From: Torreya grandis
Taxonomy: Eukaryota > Streptophyta > Pinopsida > Cupressales > Taxaceae
Direction: 5' to 3'
Length of the DNA: 64,000 nt
NCBI GenBank assembly: GCA_037957365.1
Contig: JARHVA010004255.1
Coordinates: 707,001-771,000, forward strand
The position numbers and the translations under genes are program-made. The notes beneath the pieces were generated by a model. The model had not been told where the DNA came from. It ran no database searches and worked only from the letters and a program-made list of their open reading frames with translations. This document shows, piece by piece, positions 53,331-64,000 of this stretch. Within the stretch, counting starts at the first letter, position 1. Each line of letters begins with the position of its first letter.

Positions 53331-54381
53331 TAAGATCTCAATGAAGGTAAACTCCACTCCATGGCATGATTTGAAGGTATGGAATAATAACCTGGTGGTT
53401 GAATAACAAGATGAGTATGCAACTCTTTAACTAGGTGTCCTTGAAATGAAATCAATCCTAGTAAATAAATAAAAACCTATATGGGTTGGATGAATGGATA
53501 TTATTCTAAAGTGGGTAGATATCAATAAAAGAAACTTCAAAAGAGGGAAGGATAGAGTAGAAAAGAAGGATCTATATTCTTAATTTATTACTTACATATT
53601 TGGTTTCTTTATGGACAAGTGTTTTCCTAAATAATGATTTTTGTTGGTAGCTATTGCACACTAACATACAAACACAATTACGTAGTCATAAATTAAATGA
53701 TATAGGAAACTTAAGGATTTTATCTAAAGGTTTCTCCTTTTAGTGTAGTTTTTTCACACTCTTACTTAGGAGACTACAACTCAAACTAGAAAGGTAACTA
53801 GGTAGCTATGGCTCACACCTAGAAGACTATATATCAAAAAGAAACACTCCTTCAAACTTTGAAAATTAAAATATTTAGACTATTTGATTAAAATACATAA
53901 CACTTGTTAGCTATTTCACATCTAAAATAAATAGATATTAATAATAATAAAAGGAACTCTCCATAACTATTGTACACTTTCAATTACTAAATAAAAATAA
54001 CTAAATAAAATAAACACTCAATTACATAAAATTATAATGAAAATACATCCACACAGTGCATGATAATAAAAAATGACTTCTTCCTATATTGATAATTTTC
54101 TAACCCTTTAAAATGAGGGATTTACATCATAAATAGACTTGGGGAGGGGTTGCCTCAAACCCAAATTTCATATACAACTTAAATTTACATATTATTAATT
54201 AGAACTAAATTCTAATTTTAAGCCAAAACTACATGTACATTACTTGTATGGCACCATACAATACGTGCGTGCTTACAAATTAATTAGGCCAACTACTACA
54301 TGTATAATTGAAGTATGATTAAACATAATTATATTGACTAATATTACATGCAATATTACATAAAAGATCAAGCTTTGATAA

Positions 54382-56052
54382 CTAATGTTTATTTACACTC
54401 AGTGATTTCATGAGTACACTTGACGTAGTGGGAGGCACTTAAGTTGTTGGAGAAGCTAAGCTTGGAGGTGGTGTTGAGCTGGAAGCTATATTTGAGCTGG
54501 GAGGTGTGGCCTTAGCCTTATTTATTACCTATAATTATTTATAATACTTGAAATAAACATCATTATGATATCTTATGGAGTCCATGTTCATGAGTTGGGG
54601 GCCTATGTACCTTGCTTGATTGCTCTATTAGACATGCATGCTCAATTTTGCTAGTCCAAAAAATTAATCTATTAGATCTCAACTTAAGTGACCTTCCTTA
54701 AAAAATTTAGTTTATTTCCCACTATGGTATTTGACCAAGGCCTTAGATATGTTTTTGAATTCAACCATGATGGTCCTAGTCTCTATGAGGTATGATGTCT
54801 AATGAATAATATTATCTAAACCTACTGACCTCTCCAAAGTCCTTGTAGTTGACATAAAACATCTTACCAATCATCAAATGAGAGCCATGGAAAGCACTCT
54901 TCTTCTTCTTCTTCAAATATTCATCAATCCACCACAATTGGTATCTATATCTTTCTCAACCAATTCTTCTAACACATATTTATGCAGATGAAATAGGGTA
55001 ACCTTGTTCCCTACAACCATGATCATGGTATAATCAAGGTATAGCTAGTAATCCCCTTTAGGAATCAATGTATCATAGGTGCTATTTGACACTATTAAAA
55101 ATGGTGTATCATGAATATCCCTCTAAACCTAAGGATATATGAACTTTATAATTTGAACTCTATTTATTAGGTAGGCATATATGTGCTTGAAAGAGTAAGA
55201 GTCACATATTTTGTTATTAATGAAATATAGAGATGGGATCCATAATGATTCATTAGAAATGTATACTATGACCTTTACTTCATATAAGAGGTAATAAATA
55301 ATGTCAAAATGGCCTCCCATAGTCCTCTTATATTTACACAAAATTTTATCTTTTAGCCTACCATTAATTATCTCTCCTAAATAAAAATATTAACTCTGAG
55401 GTCATTAATAAATATAACAATGGAACCCATTTAAAGTAAAGGAAGTCGATGCCAGGGTAGAAATATAACTTATTCAATAGGTCCATACCAATTTATAATC
55501 CCATCCTAAACTTGGTTATAGGTAATGGTTGATTCTCCTTATAGATGATGGTCTCTCCAAGCATGATCCACTTACTTAGTGTTTTATCAATTGAATTGTT
55601 CTTCTTTCATGTTACCACTCTATGGAAATCAAAGGTTGAATATACAATGGAAATGGATAAGTAACTTTTAAATTCATCTCATTAAATGTAGGAAATGGTG
55701 GTTTTATGATCTATATGATTTAGGAAATCACCACCATTTACTTTTCCCTCAAATAAGAAGTCTTGCAGTAGGTCGATGCATGATATTACCTACAGCTTGG
55801 ATACTAAAAAATGTAATCTTTGTCACTTGAGGTGGAGTAAATTTGCATCTGATTACCTTTATTCTAGTGTTAAATTATATTCACATTTACATACATCAAT
55901 CTTTATAATTACATCCCATATAACTATGTAGTTGGGATACTCGTCACTGAACATTGTAGAGTCAAAATGGTGTCTATATACTCGGTAGAGTTTTTGATAA
56001 AAAACCTAGACAATGGTTTGGATCCCATGAATGTCTTGGAGAAATAATCCAT
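54382..56052 (-). pseudogene. LTR-embedded long ORF, copy 2 (internally deleted)
   Basis: It starts at ATG 56,050-56,052 in AAAAATGGAT (MDYFSKTFMGSKPLSRFFIK) and ends at TAG 54,382-54,384 after NKAKATPPSSNIASSSTPPP. It shares NYIVIWDVIIKID, GDY-stop-LYLDYTMIMVVGNK (55,003-55,056) and HRD-stop-D (54,770-54,787) with copy 1. The middle, including the charged helical part, is deleted. A one-base frameshift lies between the start and the NYIVIW segment. Confidence 0.65.
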
Positions 56053-56777
56053 TTTTAATTTGATACTTATATCGAGTTCAAGTTCTTCAATTTAATGTCT
56101 TATCTCTTTTGTATGCTCATCACAATTAAAATGCACGTAGCTAGGGCTTGAAGTTATCAAGGATGTAAGTTAGCTTGGGGTTATTTTTTATCAGTGGGCA
56201 TGATGTTCACTTTAAATTCATTTATATAGCTTTTAGTATTCAATTTAAATTCATCCAATTTTAATTTATAATTTATATAAACTTTCTTTATTAATTACAT
56301 TAAAACTTTCCACTTTATTTTGGTGGGTATGCCACATAAACATTATAGGCGTTCAAAATAAATACACACCATTGCCTTTGATAAACATCATATTATATCT
56401 CTTTTCACTTTAATTTTTTATGACATATAGGATATTTTTATTCAATATTCATAAGTTGTGTTAAAATAGGTTTAGCTCTAATTGTTATAAAGAGAACACA
56501 TCTTGGGAATAAAAGTTCCAAAGTCCAATGGCAAACATATTTTGTGAAAGCTGTGAGGGTCATCTTTTATGAAGGCTAAGTTATGAATACTTTCATCAAA
56601 TATTTTTAATGAATACCTAAAGGGTTGATGATAATTTATGAACCAAGATTTTTAGAGACCATATTCTAAAAACCAAACATCAACAATTTTTACTGAAGAT
56701 CAAAAAGGTGGTCAAGACTTTCTAAACTAAGAGTTCTGAAGACCATAAATTGAAATATTTATCTAATTAATTTTGTC

Positions 56778-57338
56778 AAACATTTTTTCAAACACTTTTG
56801 CTAAAGACTAAATTTTTAATACCCAATGTCGACCACTTTTACTGACATACAAAAGTTGTGAAGACTAAAATCCTAAAGAGCAAACTCATGATGAAAATAA
56901 ATCCTAAAGACATACATACATGACAAATAATCTTATAAAGACCCAACCTATGAATAAAAGTTTCAAACATTTTTTCAACCACTTTTGATGAAGACCAAAT
57001 TTTTTATACCCAATGTCAACCACTTTTACTGACATACAAAAGTTGTGAAGACTAAAATCCTAAAGAGAAAACTCATGATGAAAATAAATCCTGAAGACAT
57101 ACATACATGACAAATAATCTTATAAAGACCCAACCTATGAATAAAAGTTTCAAACATTTTTTCAACCACTTTTGATGAAGACCAAATTTTTAATACCCAA
57201 TGTCGACCACTTTTATTGACATACAAAAGTTGTGAAGACTAATATCCTAAAGAGAAAACTCATGATGAAAATAAATCCTGAAGACATACATACATGACAA
57301 ATAATCTTATAAAGACCTAACCTATGAATAAATGTTTC
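56778..57338. repeat. Three tandem 187-bp units in element C 5' LTR
   Basis: ACCCAATGTC.ACCACTTTTA recurs at 56,821, 57,008 and 57,195, exactly 187 bases apart, with very few differences between units. The 3' LTR has a single copy (about 45,850-46,030), so the amplification came after insertion of the element. The 66-codon frame at 57,026 is repeat sequence, not a gene. Confidence 0.95.
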
Positions 57339-57695
57339 AAACAAAACCTATGAACAAAATTTTTGAAGAACATTTTTAATGAAGGTTAACATAGTGCAAA
57401 GGATCGAATAATGTTAAAAATTAACTTCTAAATAAAAGTTGAAAAAACCAATTTCTTTAAAGCCTACAACTTTATAAAATGTGTATGTTCTAAAAACTTG
57501 TGTATATGCAAAACTTACAAATAGTATTAATTAGTCTAAATAAGTAAAACATTTCTATTTGTGTTTATTGAATAGTGAAGTTAGTTGTAACATTTTAATC
57601 TCCATGAAATAAGATTTTTAAAATAGTCATATACCTTTTAGAATATAGTGGTTCCTTGTTAAAAAAATAATAATGAGGGTATGTTTATTACAACA

Positions 57696-57930
57696 TGCTC
57701 CAATGCTTTATATAATAAATATTTGAAAATGGTACCTTTGTAAGATAATTATAACATGAAAATATTAGTTGGCATATTTCTTAACTAATCAATAATATTT
57801 CATAATTTATATTTATTATTTAATCCCATGATATTGTTAAGGAGGGATTTGTTGAGTTTATTCCACTTTTCTTTCCTAATGAATCCCCCAACTTTGTCTA
57901 GTGATAATAGCTCAAACTACAAGATCCATT
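57696..57930. other. 235-bp spacer between two head-to-head LTRs
   Basis: AT-rich, no feature seen. It separates the 5' ends of the LTRs of C (minus) and D (plus). Confidence 0.6.
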
Positions 57931-58169
57931 TGTTGTATTCAACACACCCCACCTATTTTTATTTGAAGATTGGGGACCCCCATTATTTTCTAAAGGATGT
58001 ATATTTTATTTGGGTATGTATGTTTTTATGCTAATTTTTATTATCTATATAACCTTAGTGTTTTGAAAATTGAATCACATTAGGGTACACTTATTTTCCA
58101 TTTTAAAATACTTGTTCAAACTAATATATTAATGTAAATTTGGTAAGAATTTCTATGAATGATAGGTAT

Positions 58170-58510
58170 TCAGAAAACTTTCTCTTTGAAAGCTTTTATT
58201 CAAAAAAATTATCCTCGAGATATTTTACTCATAAAATTTCTCTTTGGGAGCTTTCATTTAGAAACTTTCTCATTGGAAACATTGTTCTGATAAAAAGCTT
58301 TCTCTTTCAATGGTTTTCATTTGATAACTTTTCATTCAAAAGCTTTACTTTAAAAGGTTTTCATTTAAAAATTTTCTCTTTGGAATATTTGGTCATCAAA
58401 ATCAATATGAACCCTTCTTTTAGGAACTTTGGTTTAGGGTAGACATATTAATTCAAAATCTTTCATTTAAAAACTTTCTCTTTAGGAACTTTCTATGTGA
58501 TAACTTTCAC
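58170..58510. repeat. Degenerate short tandem repeat, core AACTTTCTCTTTGGAA
   Basis: Variants of AACTTTCTCTTTGGAA/GCTTTCATTTAAAA recur every 20-45 bases. They create the open frame at 58,140-58,442 (Phe/Ser-rich), which I do not take as a gene. It lies in the D LTR upstream of the long ORF. Confidence 0.7.
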
Positions 58511-59016
58511 CTGAACTATAATATATTTGAAGAGTACTTAGTCTTCAAGAACTATTCCTTTGGTAGATTTTGGACAAATTATTTTGAAAAAAAATTATAT
58601 AAAAATCATTTAGTTTCTAGAGGTCTTATAATCCTAATTATGAAGTCTAACTTCCCTGACTAAACCATATAATGATAAATGTCAAAAGATAAAGCAAATA
58701 CTATGGTACCTTGAATGAACAAGCATCCTACATGTCATATACACTAGAACTAGATGGTCAAGTTCAAATCTAATTAAATTGATGATCTCATAGACATTGG
58801 TGATTAATGGTGCACAAAATATAATGAAGTAAAAATCTATAATATCAATCCCGTAACTAATTTCATCTCATTCAATTTTCAATAACTCAAGTAAACCTAG
58901 CCTTATGCAATCTTAAGATCCCTAGTTATGACTAGAATGACTTAAACCTCACATAATTTAGTTTAGTACTTGCCATTTTTCAAATATTTAGTCATACCAG
59001 CATCAATCAAATAGCC

Positions 59017-62000
59017 ATGATATCTTCATCTATGTCATGCAAGGGACCTTTAACACCCTCTATGTTTTCCATCAAGGACTCTACTAAATACTTAGACATG
59101 ACTTTTAATGTAACTATGTTTGATAGCCTCTATACTAATTACTCAACTTTATGGGAGGTCGTAGAGAACGTGGATTCATTTGTGTTGAAATAAGACATAT
59201 TTATCAAAGAGAAATAAATTATAGTAGACATGATCCCATTAAAATAATATGTCCTTCACTACATATCCACCAAGTTAGAGGTCATCCCATGTGTAGAATT
59301 ATGATGATGCCTATTTTTCAAGGAAAGAATTGAAGATGGTTATTATCTACACTATGTTAGCAATAACATAGTCATCATGTACATCTATATATAAGAATTC
59401 ATTAAGTATATGAGTCTCCTTATCCCAAATTTTACATTTGAAATGCATATCATAGTCATTTGGAAGAAAGGCAACAACGTGGACTGAGCAATAGGAAAGT
59501 GGCTTCTCTTAGGTGAGACATTTATTGTAAAAGAACATATTAAGAATCTCATCCCTATCACCTAATTCAAGATGGAAATTTGCATAGGCATGTCACTATT
59601 GAAATGACTTTTTGACCATTTGAGTATCCACTTCCTACATTTATAATGGGTACCCCTTCTAGACCTGGTCAATACTTTGGATCACACCTATGCATTGGAG
59701 GAAGTCACTAGGGCCTACCTACATGAACAAATTCTACACAAAGACAAGAGGACCCAAGGTTGAATTTTTATATGATGTCATATCTACTAGATGTAGTCAT
59801 GGGAATAATATACATGCACAATGGGGTTCTATAGAGTCCTAACCTTGATGTTATTAAAAAAAATGTGTGGCTTTTGATCCATTCATATATACTCATATGT
59901 TAGGAACATTTCCATTATTGGAGAGGATGTCTACCCTTAGGTCTTGATGGCCATTCATGGTCAACCTTTTTTCTATGATTTCACCCAACATTAATAAAAC
60001 ACATTCTAATGTGGGAGACTATTGAATCTACCCTGATTACACTATTATCATGGATGTTGGTCATAAGTTAGATCCTATTTAGTTTCCCAAGTTCATTCTT
60101 AACAAGGTGGCTAAATTTTAAATTGCCTTCTAGATATGGAATGGTATATATGTGGAGATAACAAATAATAATAAATGTACATTCCATGAATCCCATATTA
60201 CTCTTAAAAGGATTATGAACACTATCAAGAGGTAATTTGGTGAAGCTAGGAATGTAAGTATAGTATATTCATTAGCCACTCTTCACCATAGGGATTGGGA
60301 CCCCCATGGGAAATTCCATCAAAAGATCCACAACATTGGCATTTGATATAAACATGAACCATTTGATCATGAATTCCTACTTTTTAACACCAAGGATGAT
60401 GAGGAAGTTAAATAAAGAGAAGTGATAGTAGTTTTGAGTGAAGACTTATTAAGGGTAATACAAGTTGACCCCTCTCTCACACACAACTAGGAAAAATTTA
60501 GGATCCTACCACAATTACGATGGAGATCATATGACTTCTGGAGTGGTAGGCCATACCAAAAATGAACAGGCTAAGGACAAGATCCCCAAAATCTATCCAT
60601 GGCTCAAGACAAACAAGACCAAGAATAACTAGAAATTGAAGCATCAGTTGTTTAAAAACATGAACAACATCAAAATATAGAAGATATACCTATTATTGTT
60701 CAATAATAAGAGCAATAAACTCCTCCAGTTTAAGCATCAAATTTTCAACCAAGGAGAGTTAATCAAGAGTTAGTAGAGGCACTCACCCAATAAAAGGATA
60801 ACATAATGAGGAATAAATAGGGATCATTTTATTGGATTATTTTGATAAATAATAAATGGTACATATAATGGTAGCTTTAATATACCTAACATATAAAATG
60901 ACTACCCCTCCTCTTCCCAAATAGGTGATTGATCAACAAGCTCATAAAATGACATGATGTTATTAAAGGAAACAAAAGGGGGATAGACCTCAAAACCCAT
61001 CCATGGAAGAACTAAAAGAGGAAAAACCTTAACTAGAAGGTAAGCCAAGTCAAGAGGTTAATGAGGAAGAACTACAATAGGCCAAGGTCTTGAGATTGGA
61101 ATCACTAAAAGCAAAGGGACCTCTTAGTGGTGATTCATCTAGTAAGGGTGATCTTCTCACTACTCCCTTAGGACTTTTCCTTTTAATGTCATTACTTATT
61201 ACTTTCACCATAAATTTTCTAATTGTTTCCACTTTCATTCTTATACAACCACTTTTTTGTTGATTTTATTTTCATGAACTTGACCTCTACTCTTCTAGTT
61301 TCTACCTCTACTCTCAATCTTACAGTCTCCACTTTTATTTTCCCTACCATCAGCCAACCCATCACTGAAATTATTTCATCCTCTAACAAATAGGGATAAC
61401 TTATACCTTCTTCAACACCATTCCAAACCATAATAGTAGTGGCAACTAATAGGACCTCAAAAAGGAAACCAGTCTATGTTGCATACCCCATGCCCCAATT
61501 TGGGAACATAGACTAGTCCAAAACAATTTGGCCTTCAATACCCAAACCCTCCTTTGAACTTGAACCTAAAAATTATTAACATACAAAAATATAATCTCAT
61601 CCATTAGATTTGTCAAATCTCACTCTTATATATTAGGCCAAGGAGTTAGGAGCTTTAGCCTCTACAAGGCCTAATCTAAATATTACTATGCTTCCCATAG
61701 TAAGCTCACTTTTTGATAAATCCACAACCTCATTCCAAAGGGTCAAGAAAATAAATATTACGGATAGTTGTAAAATAGAGTTGATTTTGGAAGAAAGGGA
61801 AGAAGTTTATTCCCTTTCAAAAATATAGAATAGGATGAAGGGTCAGTCCCCATACTAAGGGGCTACTGGATATACATGAGGGAATAGAGCTAGCCAAACA
61901 AGAACTAGAAGAAGAGTTGGAAACTATTAGAGAGTAATAGTAACTAATACAAGTTCCCCCAATATATAATAGGATGGTCAAAATGCAACACTTAGGTTAT

Positions 62001-62880
62001 GTTAAATTTTTGATATAATTCCTTATTTGAGAGTCTAGTTGGATCGACTATGAATTTAATAACAAAACCATTTAATCTCCTTAGAGAAGATGAAAATAAC
62101 TTGAATTTATTAGTATTATACGCCCCTAATAAGGCATTCAACCACTAAAATATGATGACCCCTCTAGAGGTAGGAAATGTATTAAATTTATCTCTCATCA
62201 GAATAATTAAGGCTTGGGATTTACTGTCATGTTTTTAATCTCTCATGCATAAGCTTTTAGAATAATAAAAATAAACAACATAATTTTTTGCTAAGTTTTA
62301 ATTGATCAGAGTCTAGGATAATATAGGCAAGATGGTATCTCAAGCCACTTTTGATCAGATGATCTAGAAAGTTTTAAATGGTTTCAAATAGAGTTTATAA
62401 GGACTAAACTTAGAGGACATTAAACTAAAATTGACCATAACAAGGAGGAGGGAAATAAAGGTAGAAGTATTCTAGGTTGGTTTTCAAGAAACCAAGATAG
62501 ATTATACAAAATTGATGGAACAAATAGGTAGGGTGACTAGACCTCATCTTCTTGAAATGAACTTAATTTTTGCATAACATGTTAAGGAATACAAATATTA
62601 CCAAGAGTTGGATGAAAAGAATAAAGTAGTGTTAGTACCATCTACCAGTTCTATTCCTCAGACCCCACTTATAATGTTAATAACAACACTATTGTCAACT
62701 AAAACCTCTTCTAGTTCAACAACTACATCAATGTTTCCTCATAGTTCATATCTAATTTTAACTCTTATCTAATCTATGAGTTCATTGTCAATTATATCTC
62801 TAATCACCATGTCCACAACAACAAACACAATGGTAGTTCCAATAATAATTTTAAAAAAATCTAAGCAAGAGTTGATTTAG
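59017..62880 (+). pseudogene. LTR-embedded long ORF, element D copy (about 1,288 codons)
   Basis: The start ATG at 59,017 gives MISSSMSCKGPLTPSM and then FSIKDSTKYLD, 16 residues before FSIKDS exactly as in copy 1. Then NYSTLWEVVENVDS (59,137), GDY-stop-IYPDYTIIMDVGHK (60,014-60,067), TLHHRDWDP (Trp intact at 60,296), EPFDHEFLLFN, IVVLSEDLLRVIQ, a Gln/Glu-rich stretch with stops at Gln positions (60,600-60,800), an acidic stretch near 61,000-61,150, a charged helical part (ATFDQMI-stop-KVLNGFK, 62,340-62,400) and a Ser/Thr/Pro-rich tail before TAG 62,878. Several frameshifts and many stops make it a pseudogene. Function unknown; no enzyme motif is recognised. A DNA- or RNA-binding or structural role would be guesswork. 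Confidence 0.7.
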
Positions 62881-63085
62881 CCTAAAGTTAAAGGCTATTT
62901 TTTGCACAATTTTGCATGTAAAAATTATAAGCAAAGAATTGAGTTTTTGTTACATCCATGTTGTAATTAAATAAATTATTTTTTCCATCATGAACATGTC
63001 TCATGTCTGAAGTATATATAATTTATGACATGTAATTGAGACATATGATATAATTATATCAAATGTAATCAAAGTTTTCTAAGTT

Positions 63086-63133
63086 TGGAGGATGAGGCCA
63101 CCCTTTCCCCAAGTTATTTATATACATTTATAA
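63086..63133 (+). promoter_or_regulatory. Conserved TATA-like promoter block of element D LTR
   Basis: GGAGGATGAGGCCACC, then CCCCAAGTTATTTATATACA, matches the block at 27,979-28,020 (minus) in element C. It lies about 200 bases after the ORF stop and about 600 before the LTR end, so the transcript would start downstream of the ORF and U3 would contain it. Confidence 0.5.
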
Positions 63134-63730
63134 CCCTCTTTTCAAAGGATTGAATTTTTGGATCAGTATAGAAAAAGAGATCAAGAGATTGAATTTCATG
63201 AAACTATGTTTGTTCTTTCTTCTTCCCTCTATATGTTAATGAAATTGAAATTTTATTTGTCTACATTAATTTAATAATTCTAAACTATGTTAATGTTATA
63301 AATGAATCTGATTGTTTCAATTATTGAATATTAATCTTATATGTGAAATAGCAATTGAGGATTGATAGGTTTCATTGGTTTAAGTGTTAATAAAATATTG
63401 AATTAATAATCAAAGGTGTGTATAGGTATCTCTTTTGATATAGTCTTCTAGGTGTGAGCCATAACTATCGTAGACAACTTATTGGTTTGAATTCTAATCT
63501 CTTATATAATGTTGTGTAATAGTAGCCCTAAGAAAATCAACCTTCAGTTAAGATCATTAAGAATCCTATATTTATTATCCCAAACTATTGAACCATGCTT
63601 GTCCATGAGCATGCAATAACTACAAGCAACAAACACTGGTCTTGGAGATACTTGTTCACCAAAGAAATAGCCTTAGAAGTTACCTTTAAATAACGTAGAA
63701 CCTTATTTTATACCTTTCCCTTCTTTACCA

Positions 63731-64000
63731 TTTTTTTTTTTTTGAGATCTACCCACCATAGAATAATTCTCCACCCTTAAAAATCTCCTAAGTGATTGCT
63801 TTCTATTAGATTCCATGCATCCATACATAAATCTTAGTTAAACAATCCATTGGCTCAACTTATTATTCTATTACCTTGTTACTTAATTATAGACCTGAAA
63901 CTCATACCCCTAAGTGGAACCCTATTCCATAGAGATCCAAAAATATTATAGGATAACTTGTTTAAAATATTTGAGGTGTGTATAAAACCCACATAAACAA
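63731..64000 (+). other. Leader of element D interior (runs off the window)
   Basis: Begins with a T-run and GAGATCTACCCACCATAGAATAAT, like the leader after the C 5' LTR (about 53,500-53,530 on the minus strand). No gene starts before the window ends and a primer-binding site is not evident. Confidence 0.45.

Larger units (their letters stand above)
27388..57695 (-). mobile_element. Ty3/gypsy element C with giant ORF-bearing LTRs, carrying nested insertions
   Basis: Two direct repeats (27,388-46,380, interrupted, and 53,541-57,695) flank a minus-strand gag-pol. Both repeats share the same ends: a TGTTGTAATAAAC-type start at the high-coordinate side and a CCCTTCC-type end at the low side. The 3' LTR is split by solo LTR F (30,261-32,716) and element B (34,038-44,705); removing these leaves about 5.8 kb. 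The 5' LTR is only 4.15 kb because about 2.1 kb is deleted at about 54,730, while a 187-bp unit was tandemly amplified at 56,778-57,338. The interior order is gag, archaeal-type RNase H, RT, RNase H, integrase. A target duplication was not found: the 5-mer next to 57,695 is TGCTC, with no clear match near 27,388. Confidence 0.85.
53541..57695 (-). repeat. Element C 5' LTR (4.15 kb, internally deleted)
   Basis: Aligns in order with the 3' LTR. On the minus strand it starts TGTTGTAATAAACATACCC (57,695) and ends near 53,541, where a leader GATATCTACCCACTTTAGAATAAT follows. The D element has almost the same leader. About 2.1 kb of the embedded ORF is missing at about 54,730. It preserves the empty site for element B near 55,626. 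No clear primer-binding site is visible after the end. Confidence 0.85.
57931..63730 (+). mobile_element. Element D 5' LTR with embedded ORF (5.8 kb), related to element C
   Basis: It starts TGTTGTATTCAACACACCCC, followed by TTTTATTTGAAGATTGGGGA and TTTTCTAAAGG, which match the start of the C LTRs (TTGTATTAAACATACCCCC…GAATAGGGACCC…TCTAAAAGG). It ends near 63,730, followed by the leader GAGATCTACCCACC.TAGAATAAT shared with C. Lengths agree with C: about 1.09 kb before the ORF, 3.86 kb ORF, 0.85 kb after it. The element's genes would lie right of the window. It could also be a solo or truncated LTR; the shared leader argues that at least some interior remains. Confidence 0.7.

Noticed and set aside
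57026..57226. 66-codon minus-strand frame
   Set aside because: Lies within the 187-bp tandem units; no protein similarity.
58140..58442. 100-codon Phe/Ser-rich plus-strand frame
   Set aside because: Made of degenerate short tandem repeats lacking stops; no counterpart in the C LTRs.

Overview
This is an AT-rich stretch of a large plant nuclear genome (about 30% GC by eye). I see no intact host gene, tRNA or rRNA. Nearly everything recognisable is decayed LTR-retrotransposon sequence, nested several layers deep. CpG is almost absent (about seven CG in the first 4 kb). Stops inside old coding frames fall mostly where Gln (CAA/CAG) or Trp (TGG) is expected, which points to long-term methylation-driven C-to-T decay. 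Old, un-purged nested elements with LTRs of several kb suggest a gymnosperm-like giant genome. The very low GC recalls what has been reported for Welwitschia, but the species is not proven by this sequence.

Layout. 1-2.7 kb: minus-strand gag-like coding remnant. 2.7-8 kb: nothing recognised. 8.0-8.9 kb: faint copy of a copia LTR carrying a 107-base (TC)n tract. 8.88-10.91 kb: a degraded plus-strand coding region with an apparent 104-base intron, ending at a polypurine tract and followed by a candidate LTR. 12.07-21.76 kb: an old Ty1/copia element on the minus strand with 2.8-kb LTRs, primer-binding site, gag zinc knuckles, integrase, reverse transcriptase, RNase H and polypurine tract. 21.8-27.4 kb: no gene recognised.

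27.39-57.70 kb: a Ty3/gypsy element on the minus strand ('element C') with gag, an archaeal-type RNase H, RT, RNase H and integrase. Its 3' LTR was later hit by a 2.46-kb solo LTR ('F', 30.26-32.72 kb) and by a complete non-autonomous Ty3/gypsy element ('B', 34.04-44.71 kb). B has a perfect 5-base target duplication (AAATC), and the matching empty site survives in the other LTR of C. 57.93-64 kb: the 5' LTR of a related element ('D') on the plus strand, facing C head-to-head across 235 bases.

The most unusual point is that the LTRs of C and D are about 5.8 kb long once later insertions are removed. They carry, in the sense orientation, a conserved long reading frame of about 1,280 codons (59,017-62,880 in D; 45,133 down to 28,196 in C; an internally deleted copy at 56,052-54,382). 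Start position, end position and many protein segments line up in all three copies, although each is now broken by stops. I do not recognise the protein. A conserved TATA-like block lies downstream of the frame, so the frame would sit in U3, an arrangement like the U3-encoded sag gene of mouse mammary tumour virus.
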